From VBDM01 sp041496705 (GTDB lineage: Bacteria; Pseudomonadota; Gammaproteobacteria; Burkholderiales; SG8-39): DNA of 64,000 nucleotides. Positions 46,034 through 55,477 of this stretch are shown piece after piece. Below the pieces are notes generated by a model, which saw nothing but the letters and a program-made list of their open reading frames with translations, searched no databases and was not told where the DNA came from. A program made the translations under genes and the position numbers. Each line of letters opens with the position of its first letter. Position 1 is the stretch's first letter. The stretch is taken from positions 1 through 64,000 of the forward strand of contig JBGQFD010000002.1 in assembly GCA_041496705.1 (NCBI GenBank). Reading direction: 5' to 3'.

Positions 46034-46423
46034 CTAGGGCTTGGCGCTCTCATCGTAATAGTGCAACTCGAGCAGGAGACACCCCTTCTCCGACCTGAAC
46101 GGGCCATGCGGCGTGCCCGGCGGGCGGCACGCGTAGGTGTTCGGACCGAACTTCGTGCCGCCTTTCCCGTTCTTGTCGCTGCCGACGATCAGGTCGCCGG
46201 AGACGAGGTAGACCTCCTCCCAGTATTCGTGTACGAACGGCTCGGTCGTGTACACGCCCGGTGCGAAACGCAGGTGCCGAGTGCGGAAGCCGCGCCGGTT
46301 CTTCTCGTCGAGGAAACCCGACAGGATCTGCTGTTCGATCCCGTCCGGATAGTCGGGAAGCGTCTCCCATCCAGCGTCCAGGTCAATCCGGTGGAACTCC
46401 TTGTGTTCCTTGTGAATCGTCAT
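46034..46423 (-). CDS. Cupin-fold protein
   Basis: The 129-residue protein contains a single cupin fold. PFVHEYWEEVYLVSGDLIVG supplies His and two Glu of the first motif, and YACRPPGTPHGPFRSEKGC supplies the His of the second. It therefore probably binds a divalent metal. Small stand-alone cupins act as isomerases, dioxygenases or acetylacetone-cleaving-type enzymes. It lies 9 bp after the DUF2848 gene and 11 bp before the amidase, in one unit. Confidence 0.85.
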   Translation of the reverse strand: MTIHKEHKEFHRIDLDAGWETLPDYPDGIEQQILSGFLDEKNRRGFRTRHLRFAPGVYTTEPFVHEYWEEVYLVSGDLIVGSDKNGKGGTKFGPNTYACRPPGTPHGPFRSEKGCLLLELHYYDESAKP

Positions 46424-46432
46424 GTCTCTCTC

Positions 46433-47101
46433 TCAATCTGCGATCGCAAGACAACGGGTCCAATAGCCATGCGTCAGGCTGCGATTCTTCAGCGCGTCGT
46501 GCAATTCAATTTCGAACCGCTCGCCCCCGCCGATTTCGCCGTGAACCGCGAGCGTGCCGCAGAACATTGCGCTCCCGACCGGGAGATCCCCGCCCGACTG
46601 CGCGAGACGCGCAAGCAGATCGCGCGGTGCCAGCATCCTGCTCACCGGGCCCTCCTGGTACAGGACGCGTTTGCCCTTGCGCGTCACATGGGAGCGCAGC
46701 ACCAGAGCGTCCCAGCGATCTTCCACGTCGTCCAGTCGCCACAACGCCCGCCCCACGGGCTTGGGGCACATCTGCTTGGACACGGTGACGCCGTACGCTT
46801 CCACCTTCCGGTCGGTATGATCTGATCCCACGCCCACGTAAAGGCCGTCGGGTGCGGAGATGAGCACGAACTCGACTTCACCGCTGGAATCCCCGCCCAC
46901 GACCTCCAGATCCGTTTCCGTGGTGAGCAGGTTGGCCCCCAACCGATAGAAGCACGGCACGCTTCGCGGGCGCTTTACCCCGATCGCTGCGAGCTCCGCG
47001 ATATGCTGTTCCACCGAGGCCGGATCGCGTCCGGTCCATCCGGCGATGATAAGGGAGGAGATGCCGATATTTCGGGCCGCGTCTGCGACGGTGAATTCCA
47101 T
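46433..47101 (-). CDS. DUF2848 family protein
   Basis: The 222-residue protein matches the DUF2848 family, which has no assigned biochemical function. It has IIAGWTGRDPASVEQHIAELAAIGV near the start (residues 16-40), FVLISAPDGLYVGVGSDHTDRKVEAYG (residues 77-103) and KPVGRALWRLDDVEDRWD. The arrangement resembles fumarylacetoacetase-like folds, which is a loose inference. It is first of the DUF2848-cupin-amidase set and is repeatedly seen with amidases and Liv transporters in Burkholderiales, as I recall. The ATG at 47101 begins the domain and has CAGGAAGGCAGGAA upstream. Confidence 0.82.
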   Translation of the reverse strand: MEFTVADAARNIGISSLIIAGWTGRDPASVEQHIAELAAIGVKRPRSVPCFYRLGANLLTTETDLEVVGGDSSGEVEFVLISAPDGLYVGVGSDHTDRKVEAYGVTVSKQMCPKPVGRALWRLDDVEDRWDALVLRSHVTRKGKRVLYQEGPVSRMLAPRDLLARLAQSGGDLPVGSAMFCGTLAVHGEIGGGERFEIELHDALKNRSLTHGYWTRCLAIAD

Positions 47102-47206
47102 TTCCTGCCTTCCTGAATCGTTCAGGTTTCGCTTGCACGGCAACTCTAACCGAGGGCCGAGCAATGTCAACTGCGCATCGCGTTCGAACCCTGCACCGTC
47201 TGAGCG

Positions 47207-48106
47207 TCAGTCCCGCGCCTTGCCACCCAGTTCCGCGGCCAGGAAGTCCACGAAGGCTTTGCGGGTGACTGAGGCGAAGCGCCCGGGCGGAAAGACCGCA
47301 TACAGTCCGGAAGGTTCGGGCCGGCGGTCCTCCAGTATCACGCGCAGCCGTCGGCGCTTCAGGTAGGGCTCGAACATGAGATCGGGGCCGACGACGATGC
47401 CCTGGCCCGCCAGCAGCGCGTGGGTGAGCAGCACCGCGCTGTTCGTACCCAGATTTCCGGAGAGCAGTACCGGTTTGCCTCGCGTGCCTTCGCTGCCAAA
47501 CGGCCAGCGTGCACGCGACTGGAACTCCGAGTAGCTCAGACAGTTGTGGTTTCTGAGTTCTTTGGGTGTGCGAGGGCAGCCGTGGCGCTTCAGGTAGGCG
47601 GGCGAAGCCACCGCCTGGAAGCGCACGTCGCGCAGTTTGCGGCACATGAGGCTGGAGTCGTTGAGGTTGCCGATTCTGAGTGCGAGGTCAAAGCCCTCTT
47701 CGATGGGGTCCACCTGCAGGCTGGTGACGCGCACATCGAGCTGCACGTCGGGATACTTTTCCTGGAAACGCGAGATGAGCCGCCCTACCGGTGAGACCAC
47801 CAGGGTCTGCGGCAGGGTGACGCGCAGCAGGCCCCGCGCCCGTTCCGGCGCCGAAGTCGCGAACGCGGCTGCGCGCTCCGCTACGTGCTCCAGGTCCTTG
47901 CAATGCACATGGAAGCGCTCGCCCGCCTCGGTGAGGGACAAGCTGTGGGTGGAGCGGTAGAGCAGCTGCTGGCCGAGCTCGCTCTCAAGTGCCGAGACGT
48001 GCCGGCTCACCACCGACTTGGACAGTTGCAGGCGAGCCGCCGCCTTGGTGAAGCTGCCGGTCTTGACGACCTCGGCAAAGCTCGACATGAGTTCGAGCAG
48101 GTTCAT
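47207..48106 (-). CDS. LysR family transcriptional regulator
   Basis: The 299-residue protein has the N-terminal winged HTH (about 1-60) with MSSFAEVVKTGSFTKAAARLQLSKSVVSRHVSALE (residues 7-41). The effector domain includes LIRVTLPQ-type and PDVQLDVRVTS segments and DLALRIGNLNDSSLMCRKL. The ATG at 48106 is the normal LysR start; no strong ribosome binding site is seen. It lies 105 bp upstream of the DUF2848 gene on the same strand and is divergent from the gene at 48215. It could control either set. Confidence 0.92.
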   Translation of the reverse strand: MNLLELMSSFAEVVKTGSFTKAAARLQLSKSVVSRHVSALESELGQQLLYRSTHSLSLTEAGERFHVHCKDLEHVAERAAAFATSAPERARGLLRVTLPQTLVVSPVGRLISRFQEKYPDVQLDVRVTSLQVDPIEEGFDLALRIGNLNDSSLMCRKLRDVRFQAVASPAYLKRHGCPRTPKELRNHNCLSYSEFQSRARWPFGSEGTRGKPVLLSGNLGTNSAVLLTHALLAGQGIVVGPDLMFEPYLKRRRLRVILEDRRPEPSGLYAVFPPGRFASVTRKAFVDFLAAELGGKARD

Positions 48107-48214
48107 GGGGACAGATCCGGTAATGAAGATTTTGCAACAACGAGTTCCTTTGACGCAGGATACCAAGTTTTCACGCAACGCTCATAATGTCCCCGACTGA
48201 CACAGGAGGGTGGC

Positions 48215-48868
48215 ATGACCAAGCAGCGCATCAGCTATGTTCCCCTGGACAAGATGAGCCCGGAAATGCAGAACGAGATGGAGCGCTGCGCGCGCGAAGG
48301 CACCCCGCGTCCGGAAAGCAGTGCCGTTCGCGCCCACGTGCCGGACTGTTTCTGGTTCTTCGCCGACTCTTGGAACAAGGTCTTCCGGAACGGCGTGCTC
48401 GACCATGCCATCAAGGAGTTGTGCCGCGTCTATGTATCGCGCTCGGTAGTCTGCGAGTTCTGCGGCAACCAGCGCTCGATCAAGGGCGCGAACCAGGGCC
48501 TGAAGGAAACCCATTACGACGACTTGGTGAACTTCGAAAAGTCGCTCAAGTACGATGCCCGCCAGAAAGCCGCGCTCGCCTATGCCGAGGCCATCGTCTG
48601 GCGCACCGAGACTGACGACGCGTTCTGGGAGAGGATGGCCAGGCATTTCAGCGAACCCGAACTGGTCGAACTGGGCTGCGCGGTTGGCCTCACCTTCGGC
48701 CAGCAAAGCTGGCTGCGCCTCTTGAACATCGACCACCACCAGGTGATGGCCGGGCACTCGGGTTCCATGGCCCCGGGCTTCGAGACCCCCGAGGCGCTCA
48801 CGAAGGCCAAATCCGCGCCGGACTACTGGGCGAAAAAACAATCGGCATCGAGGAAGAACGCTGCCTGA
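48215..48868 (+). CDS. Carboxymuconolactone decarboxylase/AhpD-like protein with CEFC
   Basis: The 217-residue protein belongs to the CMD/AhpD superfamily. IKELCRVYVSRSVVCEFCGNQRS carries the C-x-x-C (CEFC) plus downstream region used by AhpD-like reductases, and RQKAALAYAEAIVW and FSEPELVELGCAVGLTFGQQSWLRLL complete the fold. It may act as a peroxidase or thiol reductase or a decarboxylase. A strong AGGAGGG ribosome binding site precedes the ATG. It opens a plus-strand unit and ends 28 bp before the binding-protein-fold gene. Confidence 0.85.
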   Translation: MTKQRISYVPLDKMSPEMQNEMERCAREGTPRPESSAVRAHVPDCFWFFADSWNKVFRNGVLDHAIKELCRVYVSRSVVCEFCGNQRSIKGANQGLKETHYDDLVNFEKSLKYDARQKAALAYAEAIVWRTETDDAFWERMARHFSEPELVELGCAVGLTFGQQSWLRLLNIDHHQVMAGHSGSMAPGFETPEALTKAKSAPDYWAKKQSASRKNAA

Positions 48869-48896
48869 TCTGTCGTTCCACGACAAGGAGGATGCC

Positions 48897-49775
48897 ATGC
48901 CGAAATTCGTCATCTCGCCGCACTTCCGGCTGCAGGAATGGGTGGCCGAGGAAAAGGGATACTTCAAGGCGGAAGGCCTCGACTACGAGTTCCGCGACAA
49001 CTACGGGCCCGGCGACGTAGCGAAAAAGCACGCTACACCGAACAAGATCGGCGCCTTCCAGAGCATCGAGCAGGGCCGCGCATGCGACGTGAGCGGCGCC
49101 TGCCACTGGACGGTCAACGTGGCCGCATCGACCGGGCACGGCAAGCTCTACGCCGACGCCTACTCGGTGGCGCCCTGCGGCGTCTTCGTGCCGCCGGAAT
49201 CGGATATCCGGCACCCCGGCGATCTGAAAGGCGTGCCGATCTCGGTCGGCTACCAGTCGGGCAGCCACTATTCGACCATCCAGGGCCTGGAGCAGTATCT
49301 GTCGCTCGACGACATCAAGCTATCCTTTGCCGACGGCCTCTTGTTCAGCCGCCTGGAGAAGCTCGTCGACCGCACGGTGCCGGCGGCGTCACTGTTCAGT
49401 GGCCCGTACTATTTTCTCGAACAGCTCGGGTTTCGCAAGCTCATCGACACGACCTTCATGATGGCAACCTCCATCTCGGGCAACCCGGACCCGGAGGACC
49501 TGCGCAAGTATTTCCGGGCCTTGCGTCGCGCGCAGCGCGACATCGACCTGAGGCCGGAGCTCTTCACGCACTACTACAAGAAGGAGTTCCCGGCGCGGTT
49601 CATCCCGCAGATGGATACCCGGCGCTGGGGCCCGGGCGAGCGCATCGTGTTCGAACCCTACACGAAGGAAGTGTTCGATCAATCGTTCAAGTGGATCGCC
49701 GAGCGCGGCATCTTCGCCGACGGCGATATGGGTCCGGGCAAGTACGAGGATTCGGTCATTTCTCTGGCGGCCTAG
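48897..49775 (+). CDS. Leaderless NMT1/SBP-fold protein (paralogue A)
   Basis: The 292-residue protein has the two-lobe NMT1/SsuA-type binding-protein pattern (HFRLQEWVAEEKGYFKAEGLD, RHPGDLKGVPISVGYQSGSH) but starts directly with MPKFVISPH and has no signal peptide. It should be cytosolic. Within this fold, 4,5-dihydroxyphthalate decarboxylase and THI5-like proteins are enzymes rather than transport receptors. Distinctive residues are the SGACHWTVN and VAPCGVFVPPESD segments, shared in position with the paralogue at 50813-51712. The ribosome binding site ACAAGGAGG is strong. It converges, 2 bp apart, with the VOC dioxygenase gene. Confidence 0.82.
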   Translation: MPKFVISPHFRLQEWVAEEKGYFKAEGLDYEFRDNYGPGDVAKKHATPNKIGAFQSIEQGRACDVSGACHWTVNVAASTGHGKLYADAYSVAPCGVFVPPESDIRHPGDLKGVPISVGYQSGSHYSTIQGLEQYLSLDDIKLSFADGLLFSRLEKLVDRTVPAASLFSGPYYFLEQLGFRKLIDTTFMMATSISGNPDPEDLRKYFRALRRAQRDIDLRPELFTHYYKKEFPARFIPQMDTRRWGPGERIVFEPYTKEVFDQSFKWIAERGIFADGDMGPGKYEDSVISLAA

Positions 49776-49777
49776 GC

Positions 49778-50686
49778 CTACTCGAAGTTCATCCCGAACG
49801 CTTCCGGCGGCTTTGGCCCCCAGACGTACAGCGAATCCTCGGCCGGATAGTTCGTCGGCTTCCAGCCCGAGTCCGCCGGGATGTAGTCGATGTCGCAGAA
49901 GTATTCGGCCATGCTGCCCCAGGGATCGCGGATGTAGTGGAAGAAGTTCGAGCCTATGACGTGCCGGCCGAAACCCCAGCCGTCTTTGTAGCCTTTGTCG
50001 AGCAGCTTGCACGCACCCATGCCGATCTCGTCGACGTTGCCGACCTCGAAGCTCGCGTGATGGAAGCCGGGCCGGTCCGAGGTGATGAAGCCGAAGATGT
50101 GATGGTCGCTGCCGCCGTGGCCGCGCATGAAGGCGACGATGTCCTGCGCGCGATCCGACAGCTGCAAGCCGACCGCACGCGTGTAGAAGTCGAGCATCTT
50201 CTCGAACTGCGGTGTGAAGCGTAGCGTGTGGCCAAGGCGGGTCGGCCGGACGGGGACGTCGCGCTTTGGATGACCCGGGACGCCAGACCGATTCAAGTGG
50301 CCGGGATTGTTGATCTTCCATTCCGGAGCCGTGAGCCATGGCTTGGGTTCGGCAACACGCATGTTAACGAGCAGTCCATCCGGGTCGCGAAACCAGACCC
50401 CATCCGAGGGCGTCTCTTTCGGCGCGTCGACGAGCTTCACGCCGTTCTGCTCGAGCCGCTTCTTTGTCGCCTCCATGTCCTCGGCGCGTGTGCCGAAGCA
50501 CACGTGATGCATGTGCTTCTTCGTTGCCTCCACGAGGATCATCTGGTCCTGGTCGCGGCCATGGCAGCGCATCACGATACGCTTGTCGAATTCACGGCCT
50601 TCCATTCCGAAATCGGTGTAGAACTTCCTGCCGACCGCGGGATCGGGCACTCCCAGCGCCACGTGCTGCAAATTACGGACCGTCAT
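49778..50686 (-). CDS. VOC-family extradiol ring-cleavage dioxygenase
   Basis: The 302-residue protein has two VOC modules. LQHVALGVPDPAVGRKFY opens the first. The Fe(II) ligands lie in the second: His153 in RLGHTLRF, His210 in FHHASFEVG and Glu261 in SMAEYFCDID. It should cleave a catechol-type ring with O2. The ATG at 50686 has GGAGGAGGG upstream. It lies on the minus strand between two plus-strand paralogues that it does not match. It is the second extradiol enzyme of the window and differs clearly from the one at 11520. Confidence 0.9.
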   Translation of the reverse strand: MTVRNLQHVALGVPDPAVGRKFYTDFGMEGREFDKRIVMRCHGRDQDQMILVEATKKHMHHVCFGTRAEDMEATKKRLEQNGVKLVDAPKETPSDGVWFRDPDGLLVNMRVAEPKPWLTAPEWKINNPGHLNRSGVPGHPKRDVPVRPTRLGHTLRFTPQFEKMLDFYTRAVGLQLSDRAQDIVAFMRGHGGSDHHIFGFITSDRPGFHHASFEVGNVDEIGMGACKLLDKGYKDGWGFGRHVIGSNFFHYIRDPWGSMAEYFCDIDYIPADSGWKPTNYPAEDSLYVWGPKPPEAFGMNFE

Positions 50687-50812
50687 TGCCTGCCCTCCTC
50701 CTCGATACGATTTGCCCTGGACAATTGTAACGCCAAGCAAGGCCCATCCGGTTCCGACTCCACCGCTGACATCGCCTATACTTGAACGGCTATTTCATTG
50801 CGCGAGGTAACT

Positions 50813-51712
50813 ATGCCGACCGCCTCCACTCTCCTGCACGTCAAAGTCGCGCCGAAAGGCATGGGGCTCAACGATTTCGTCGCCCACGAGGAAGGGTTCT
50901 ACGCCGACGAAGGCATCGACGTCGAGCTCGACTGGAAAACTTTCCGCGGCACCCAGTCGAGCTGGAAGAAATACGACTACTTCCAGCGGCCGCAGGACAA
51001 ACCCTATGCCGCCGGTGCGAGCGAACAGGTCGTGCAGTGCGCCTGTCTTTGGGGAACGATCAGCAACGCTAGCGCCGGCATGGGCCGCATGGTGGCCGAC
51101 TGCCACGGCGTTTCGCCCTGGGCGATCTTCGTTCGCCCGGAATCGAAAGTCCGCAAGCCCGAGGATCTGAGCGACGTTCCCATCGCCGTCGGCATGCGCG
51201 CCGGAAGCCACTTCAACGTGCCCTTCCGCCTGGAGAAGGTCATGCCTCTCGAGCACGTCAAGACGGTCAACGTCGGCGGCTTCGGCGCGCGCCTCGCGGC
51301 ACTCCTCAACAAGGAGATCGAAGCGGCGAGCCTCCTGCCGCCGCAGATCGACATGGCAAAGGAGCTCGGGCTCCGCGAAATCATCGCCGACGAATTCCAC
51401 ACGCTTTGGTGGGTGCCGGAATCGGCCCCGGCCGATGGTGTGCGAGGGTATCTCCGGGCGCTTGACCGCGCCGAACGCGCGCTCGAGGCCGATCTGCCGA
51501 AGTACCTGCCGTTATGGAAGCACTGCGTGCCGCCCGAATTCCAGGACCGCGAATGGGACTACAGCCGATTCTCCCGCGGCGAGCGCTTCGTCTACAAGCC
51601 GATCTCACGTGAGGAGTTCGAAGGCGTGTTCGAGCAGGTGAAACGCTGGGGGCTCGATCAGCACCTCAAGGAGCGCTCCTTCGACAAGCTGATCTACCAC
51701 GCCGCGTCCTGA
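50813..51712 (+). CDS. Leaderless NMT1/SBP-fold protein (paralogue B)
   Basis: The 299-residue protein is a paralogue of the gene at 48897-49775. Shared positions include FVAHEEGFYADEGID, CACLWGTISNAS, WAIFVRPESKVRKPEDLSDVP, VGMRAGSHF and a C-terminal KPISREEFEGVFEQVKRWG. It begins MPTASTLLHVKVAPKG with no signal peptide. A cytosolic enzyme of the 4,5-dihydroxyphthalate decarboxylase type or a soluble ligand carrier are the two readings. The ATG at 50813 has GCGAGGTAAC upstream. It is followed 12 bp later by an SDR gene, suggesting a shared pathway. Confidence 0.82.
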   Translation: MPTASTLLHVKVAPKGMGLNDFVAHEEGFYADEGIDVELDWKTFRGTQSSWKKYDYFQRPQDKPYAAGASEQVVQCACLWGTISNASAGMGRMVADCHGVSPWAIFVRPESKVRKPEDLSDVPIAVGMRAGSHFNVPFRLEKVMPLEHVKTVNVGGFGARLAALLNKEIEAASLLPPQIDMAKELGLREIIADEFHTLWWVPESAPADGVRGYLRALDRAERALEADLPKYLPLWKHCVPPEFQDREWDYSRFSRGERFVYKPISREEFEGVFEQVKRWGLDQHLKERSFDKLIYHAAS

Positions 51713-51724
51713 CCACGATCTCCC

Positions 51725-52495
51725 ATGGCGACGAGGGATCAACGCCCTTCACACACCGCGCTGGTCACCGGTGCCGGCCGCGGAATCGGCTTGGCGACTG
51801 CCGAGGCGCTACTCGCGGCTGGGCATCACGTCGCCATCATCGACCGTGATGCTGAAACCCTGCGCGCCGCGGCAGCGCGGCTGCCCTCGGACCGGGTGCT
51901 CGCGCTCGTCCAGGACATCGCTCATCCCGACGCAGGAAAAAAGCTTGACGAGGCGATACGCGCGCGCTGGGAGCCGGTGACCATCCTCATCAACAACGCG
52001 GGCATCCCTTCGCCGCGCCGCGGCGGCCGCACTGCGGGCCTACTCGAAATGACGGTGGAGGAATGGAACGCCGTTCTGGAGGTCAATCTGTCCGCGGCGC
52101 TTCGATTGTGCCGCGCCTTCATTCCGTTCATGCGCGAGCGGCGCTGGGGACGCATCGTCAACGTGTCGTCCCTCGCCGGGCGCTCGCGAACCTATGTCTC
52201 GGGCGTGAGCTACATGGCGGCCAAGGCCGGCCTGCTAGCACTCTCGCGCTCGATCGCTGGCGAGTTCGGCCGGGACGGCATCACCGCGAATTGCGTTGCG
52301 CCCGGCTACATCGATACGGCGATGGCGGCGCTGCACGGCTCGGAAAAGAACGTGGAGATTGCAAAGAATATTCCGCTCGGTCGCGCCGGCACCCCGCAGG
52401 AGGTGGCGGCCGCCATCGCGTTTCTCGCCTCGGAGGAGGCGGGCTACATGACCGGCGCGGTCATCGACGTGAACGGCGGCATTTTCATGGCCTAG
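51725..52495 (+). CDS. Short-chain dehydrogenase/reductase
   Basis: The 256-residue classical SDR has the cofactor motif TGAGRGIGLA (residues 15-24), the NNAG motif in ILINNAGIP, catalytic Ser in VNVSSLAGRS and Tyr/Lys in YMAAK. An acidic residue after the second strand (IIDRDAE) favours NAD(H). It ends in the FabG-like GYMTGAVIDVNGG. It oxidises or reduces an alcohol/ketone or a dihydrodiol-type intermediate. It lies 12 bp after paralogue B and about 94 bp before the TAXI receptor gene. Confidence 0.92.
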   Translation: MATRDQRPSHTALVTGAGRGIGLATAEALLAAGHHVAIIDRDAETLRAAAARLPSDRVLALVQDIAHPDAGKKLDEAIRARWEPVTILINNAGIPSPRRGGRTAGLLEMTVEEWNAVLEVNLSAALRLCRAFIPFMRERRWGRIVNVSSLAGRSRTYVSGVSYMAAKAGLLALSRSIAGEFGRDGITANCVAPGYIDTAMAALHGSEKNVEIAKNIPLGRAGTPQEVAAAIAFLASEEAGYMTGAVIDVNGGIFMA

Positions 52496-52588
52496 CGGCG
52501 CGAGAGTTGGGATCCTGCCCACCTCGATTTCGGCGCATTCTCTGGCAGAATGACGCAAACTCGAACGAACCGACAAAGGAGACAAGCC

Positions 52589-53541
<953 letters not shown>

Positions 53542-53554
<13 letters not shown>

Positions 53555-55473
53555 CGCAGGGTGCCGCCAAGAGCGCGCAAAGCGCGCTGGCCGCTCTTCT
53601 CATCGCCGGCTCGATCGCCTGGTCGCTCGACCTGTTCCGGGCGGTCGGGCTGGTGCTGTTCGCCGAGCAGTTCGCCGCCGCCGCCTACGGCATCGGTCTC
53701 TCGCTCACCTTCCTGCGCTTCGGGTTCAGGAGCCAGGCGATTGCCGAGGCAGAGCAGTCCGGGGGCGTTTTGCCGGCGCCGTGGTACGACTGGGCGTGCG
53801 CGGCGGTCTCCTTCATCGCCTGCGCCTATGTCACGGTCAAGTTCCCGCAGCTGACCGCGCTCGCGAGCAGCCTGACGGCCGAGACGCTGATCCTGTCGGT
53901 GGTATTGACGGTTCTGACGATCGAGGCGGTGCGCCGCACGATCGGCTGGTCGCTCGTCATCATCCTGCTCGCGATCGGCGGCTACTGCCTCATCGGATAC
54001 TTGGTCCCGGGTCAGCTGCAGACGCGCAAGGTCGATCTGTCCGAGCTCCTGATCTACCTCAACCTCGACAACAATGGCCTGCTCGGAGTGATCCTGCAGA
54101 TCACCGTGATCATCATCATCCCGTTCGTGCTGATGGGGCAGCTGCTGATGCGCTCGGGCGGCTCGGGTTTCTTCAACGACGCCGCGATCGCGCTGATGGG
54201 GCGCTACCGCGGCGGCGCGGCGAAGATGGCGGTGATCGGCTCGAGCCTGTTCGGCATGATCTCCGGTATCGCCGCGGCCAACGCCGTGGCGGTCGGCGTC
54301 GTGACCATTCCGCTCATGAAGCGCTCGGGGATGCCGGCGCGCCTCGCCGGCGCGATCGAGGCCTGCGCCTCCAACGGCGGCCAGCTGATGCCGCCGGTGA
54401 TGGGTGCGGTCGCGTTTGTGATGGCCGATTTCCTGCAGATACCCTACAAGGAAGTCGCGATCGCGGCGATCCTGCCCTCGGTGCTGTACTACGCGGCGCT
54501 CTTCATCCAGGCCGACCTCGAGGCGGCGCGCTACGGCTTCGGCAAGGTCGAAGCTCAGAAGATCCCTCGCATCTCGACCGTGCTCGTCGGCGGTTGGCTG
54601 TTCCTCGCGCCGTTCGCGGCCCTGGTCTACACGATGTTCGTGCTCAACCTCGAGCCCGAGTACGCGGCGATGGCGGCGAGCGCGGTGATCATCGTGCTCG
54701 GCTTCGCCGTCGGCTACGCCGGCCATCGCATGAAGCTCAAGGACATCTGGGAGGCGATCGTCGAGACCGGCGGTGGGCTGTGCGAGATCCTCGTGATCTC
54801 GGCCGCGGCGGGGTTCATCATGGGCCTGTTCCAGGTGAGCGGCCTCGCCTTCGCCTTCGCCGCCTATCTCGTGAATCTCGGCGGGCAGAGCCTGATCCTG
54901 CTGCTGCTGCTCGCCGCGGTGGTCAGCATCATTCTGGGCATGGGGCTGCCGACGCTCGGCGTCTACGTGCTGCTCGCGATTCTTGTCGCCCCGGCGCTGG
55001 TGAAGGTCGGCGTGCCGCCGCTCGCCGCGCACATGTTCATCCTGTACTTCGGCATGATGTCGCTGATTACGCCGCCGGTGGCGCCCGCGGCCTACGTCGC
55101 CGCGGCGATTGCCGGCTCGCCCTCGATGGCTACCGGCTGGACGGCGATGCGTTTCGGCTGGAGCGCCTATATCGTGCCGTTCCTCTTCGTCTATTCACCC
55201 GCGATTCTCTTCATGGGCGACCTTGCCGATATCGTCATCGTCACAGCCACCTCGCTGACCGGAATCTGGCTCATCTGCGCGGCGATGACGGGCTACTTCG
55301 TCCGTGTGCTCGATCTTCCGATGCGCCTCGGTTTTGTCTCTGCGGGGATCATGCTCATGCTCCCGCACCAGGTGTCGACCGCAATGCTCTGGGTCAACGC
55401 CGCGGGGGGCGCGCTGGGCGTTGCCCTCGTGGTCCTCGAGCTGAAGGCGCGGCGCGGGCCGGCGCTCGCTTGA
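53542..55473 (+). CDS. Fused TRAP transporter permease (DctQM type)
   Basis: The 643-residue membrane protein is a fused small plus large TRAP permease. An N-terminal DctQ-like part with about four helices (1-150) is followed by a DctM-like domain. Signatures are GLLGVILQITVIIIIPFVLMGQLLM (residues 178-202), ISGIAAANAVAVGVVTIPLMKRSGMP and AGAIEACASNGGQLMPPVMGAVAFVMA, with LITPPVAPAAYVAA near residue 515. It uses a sodium gradient to import the ligand of the TAXI receptor. The start is a TTG at 53542, 13 bp inside the receptor gene, with AAGGAA upstream; the overlap indicates coupling. Confidence 0.92.
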
Positions 55474-55477
55474 ATCT

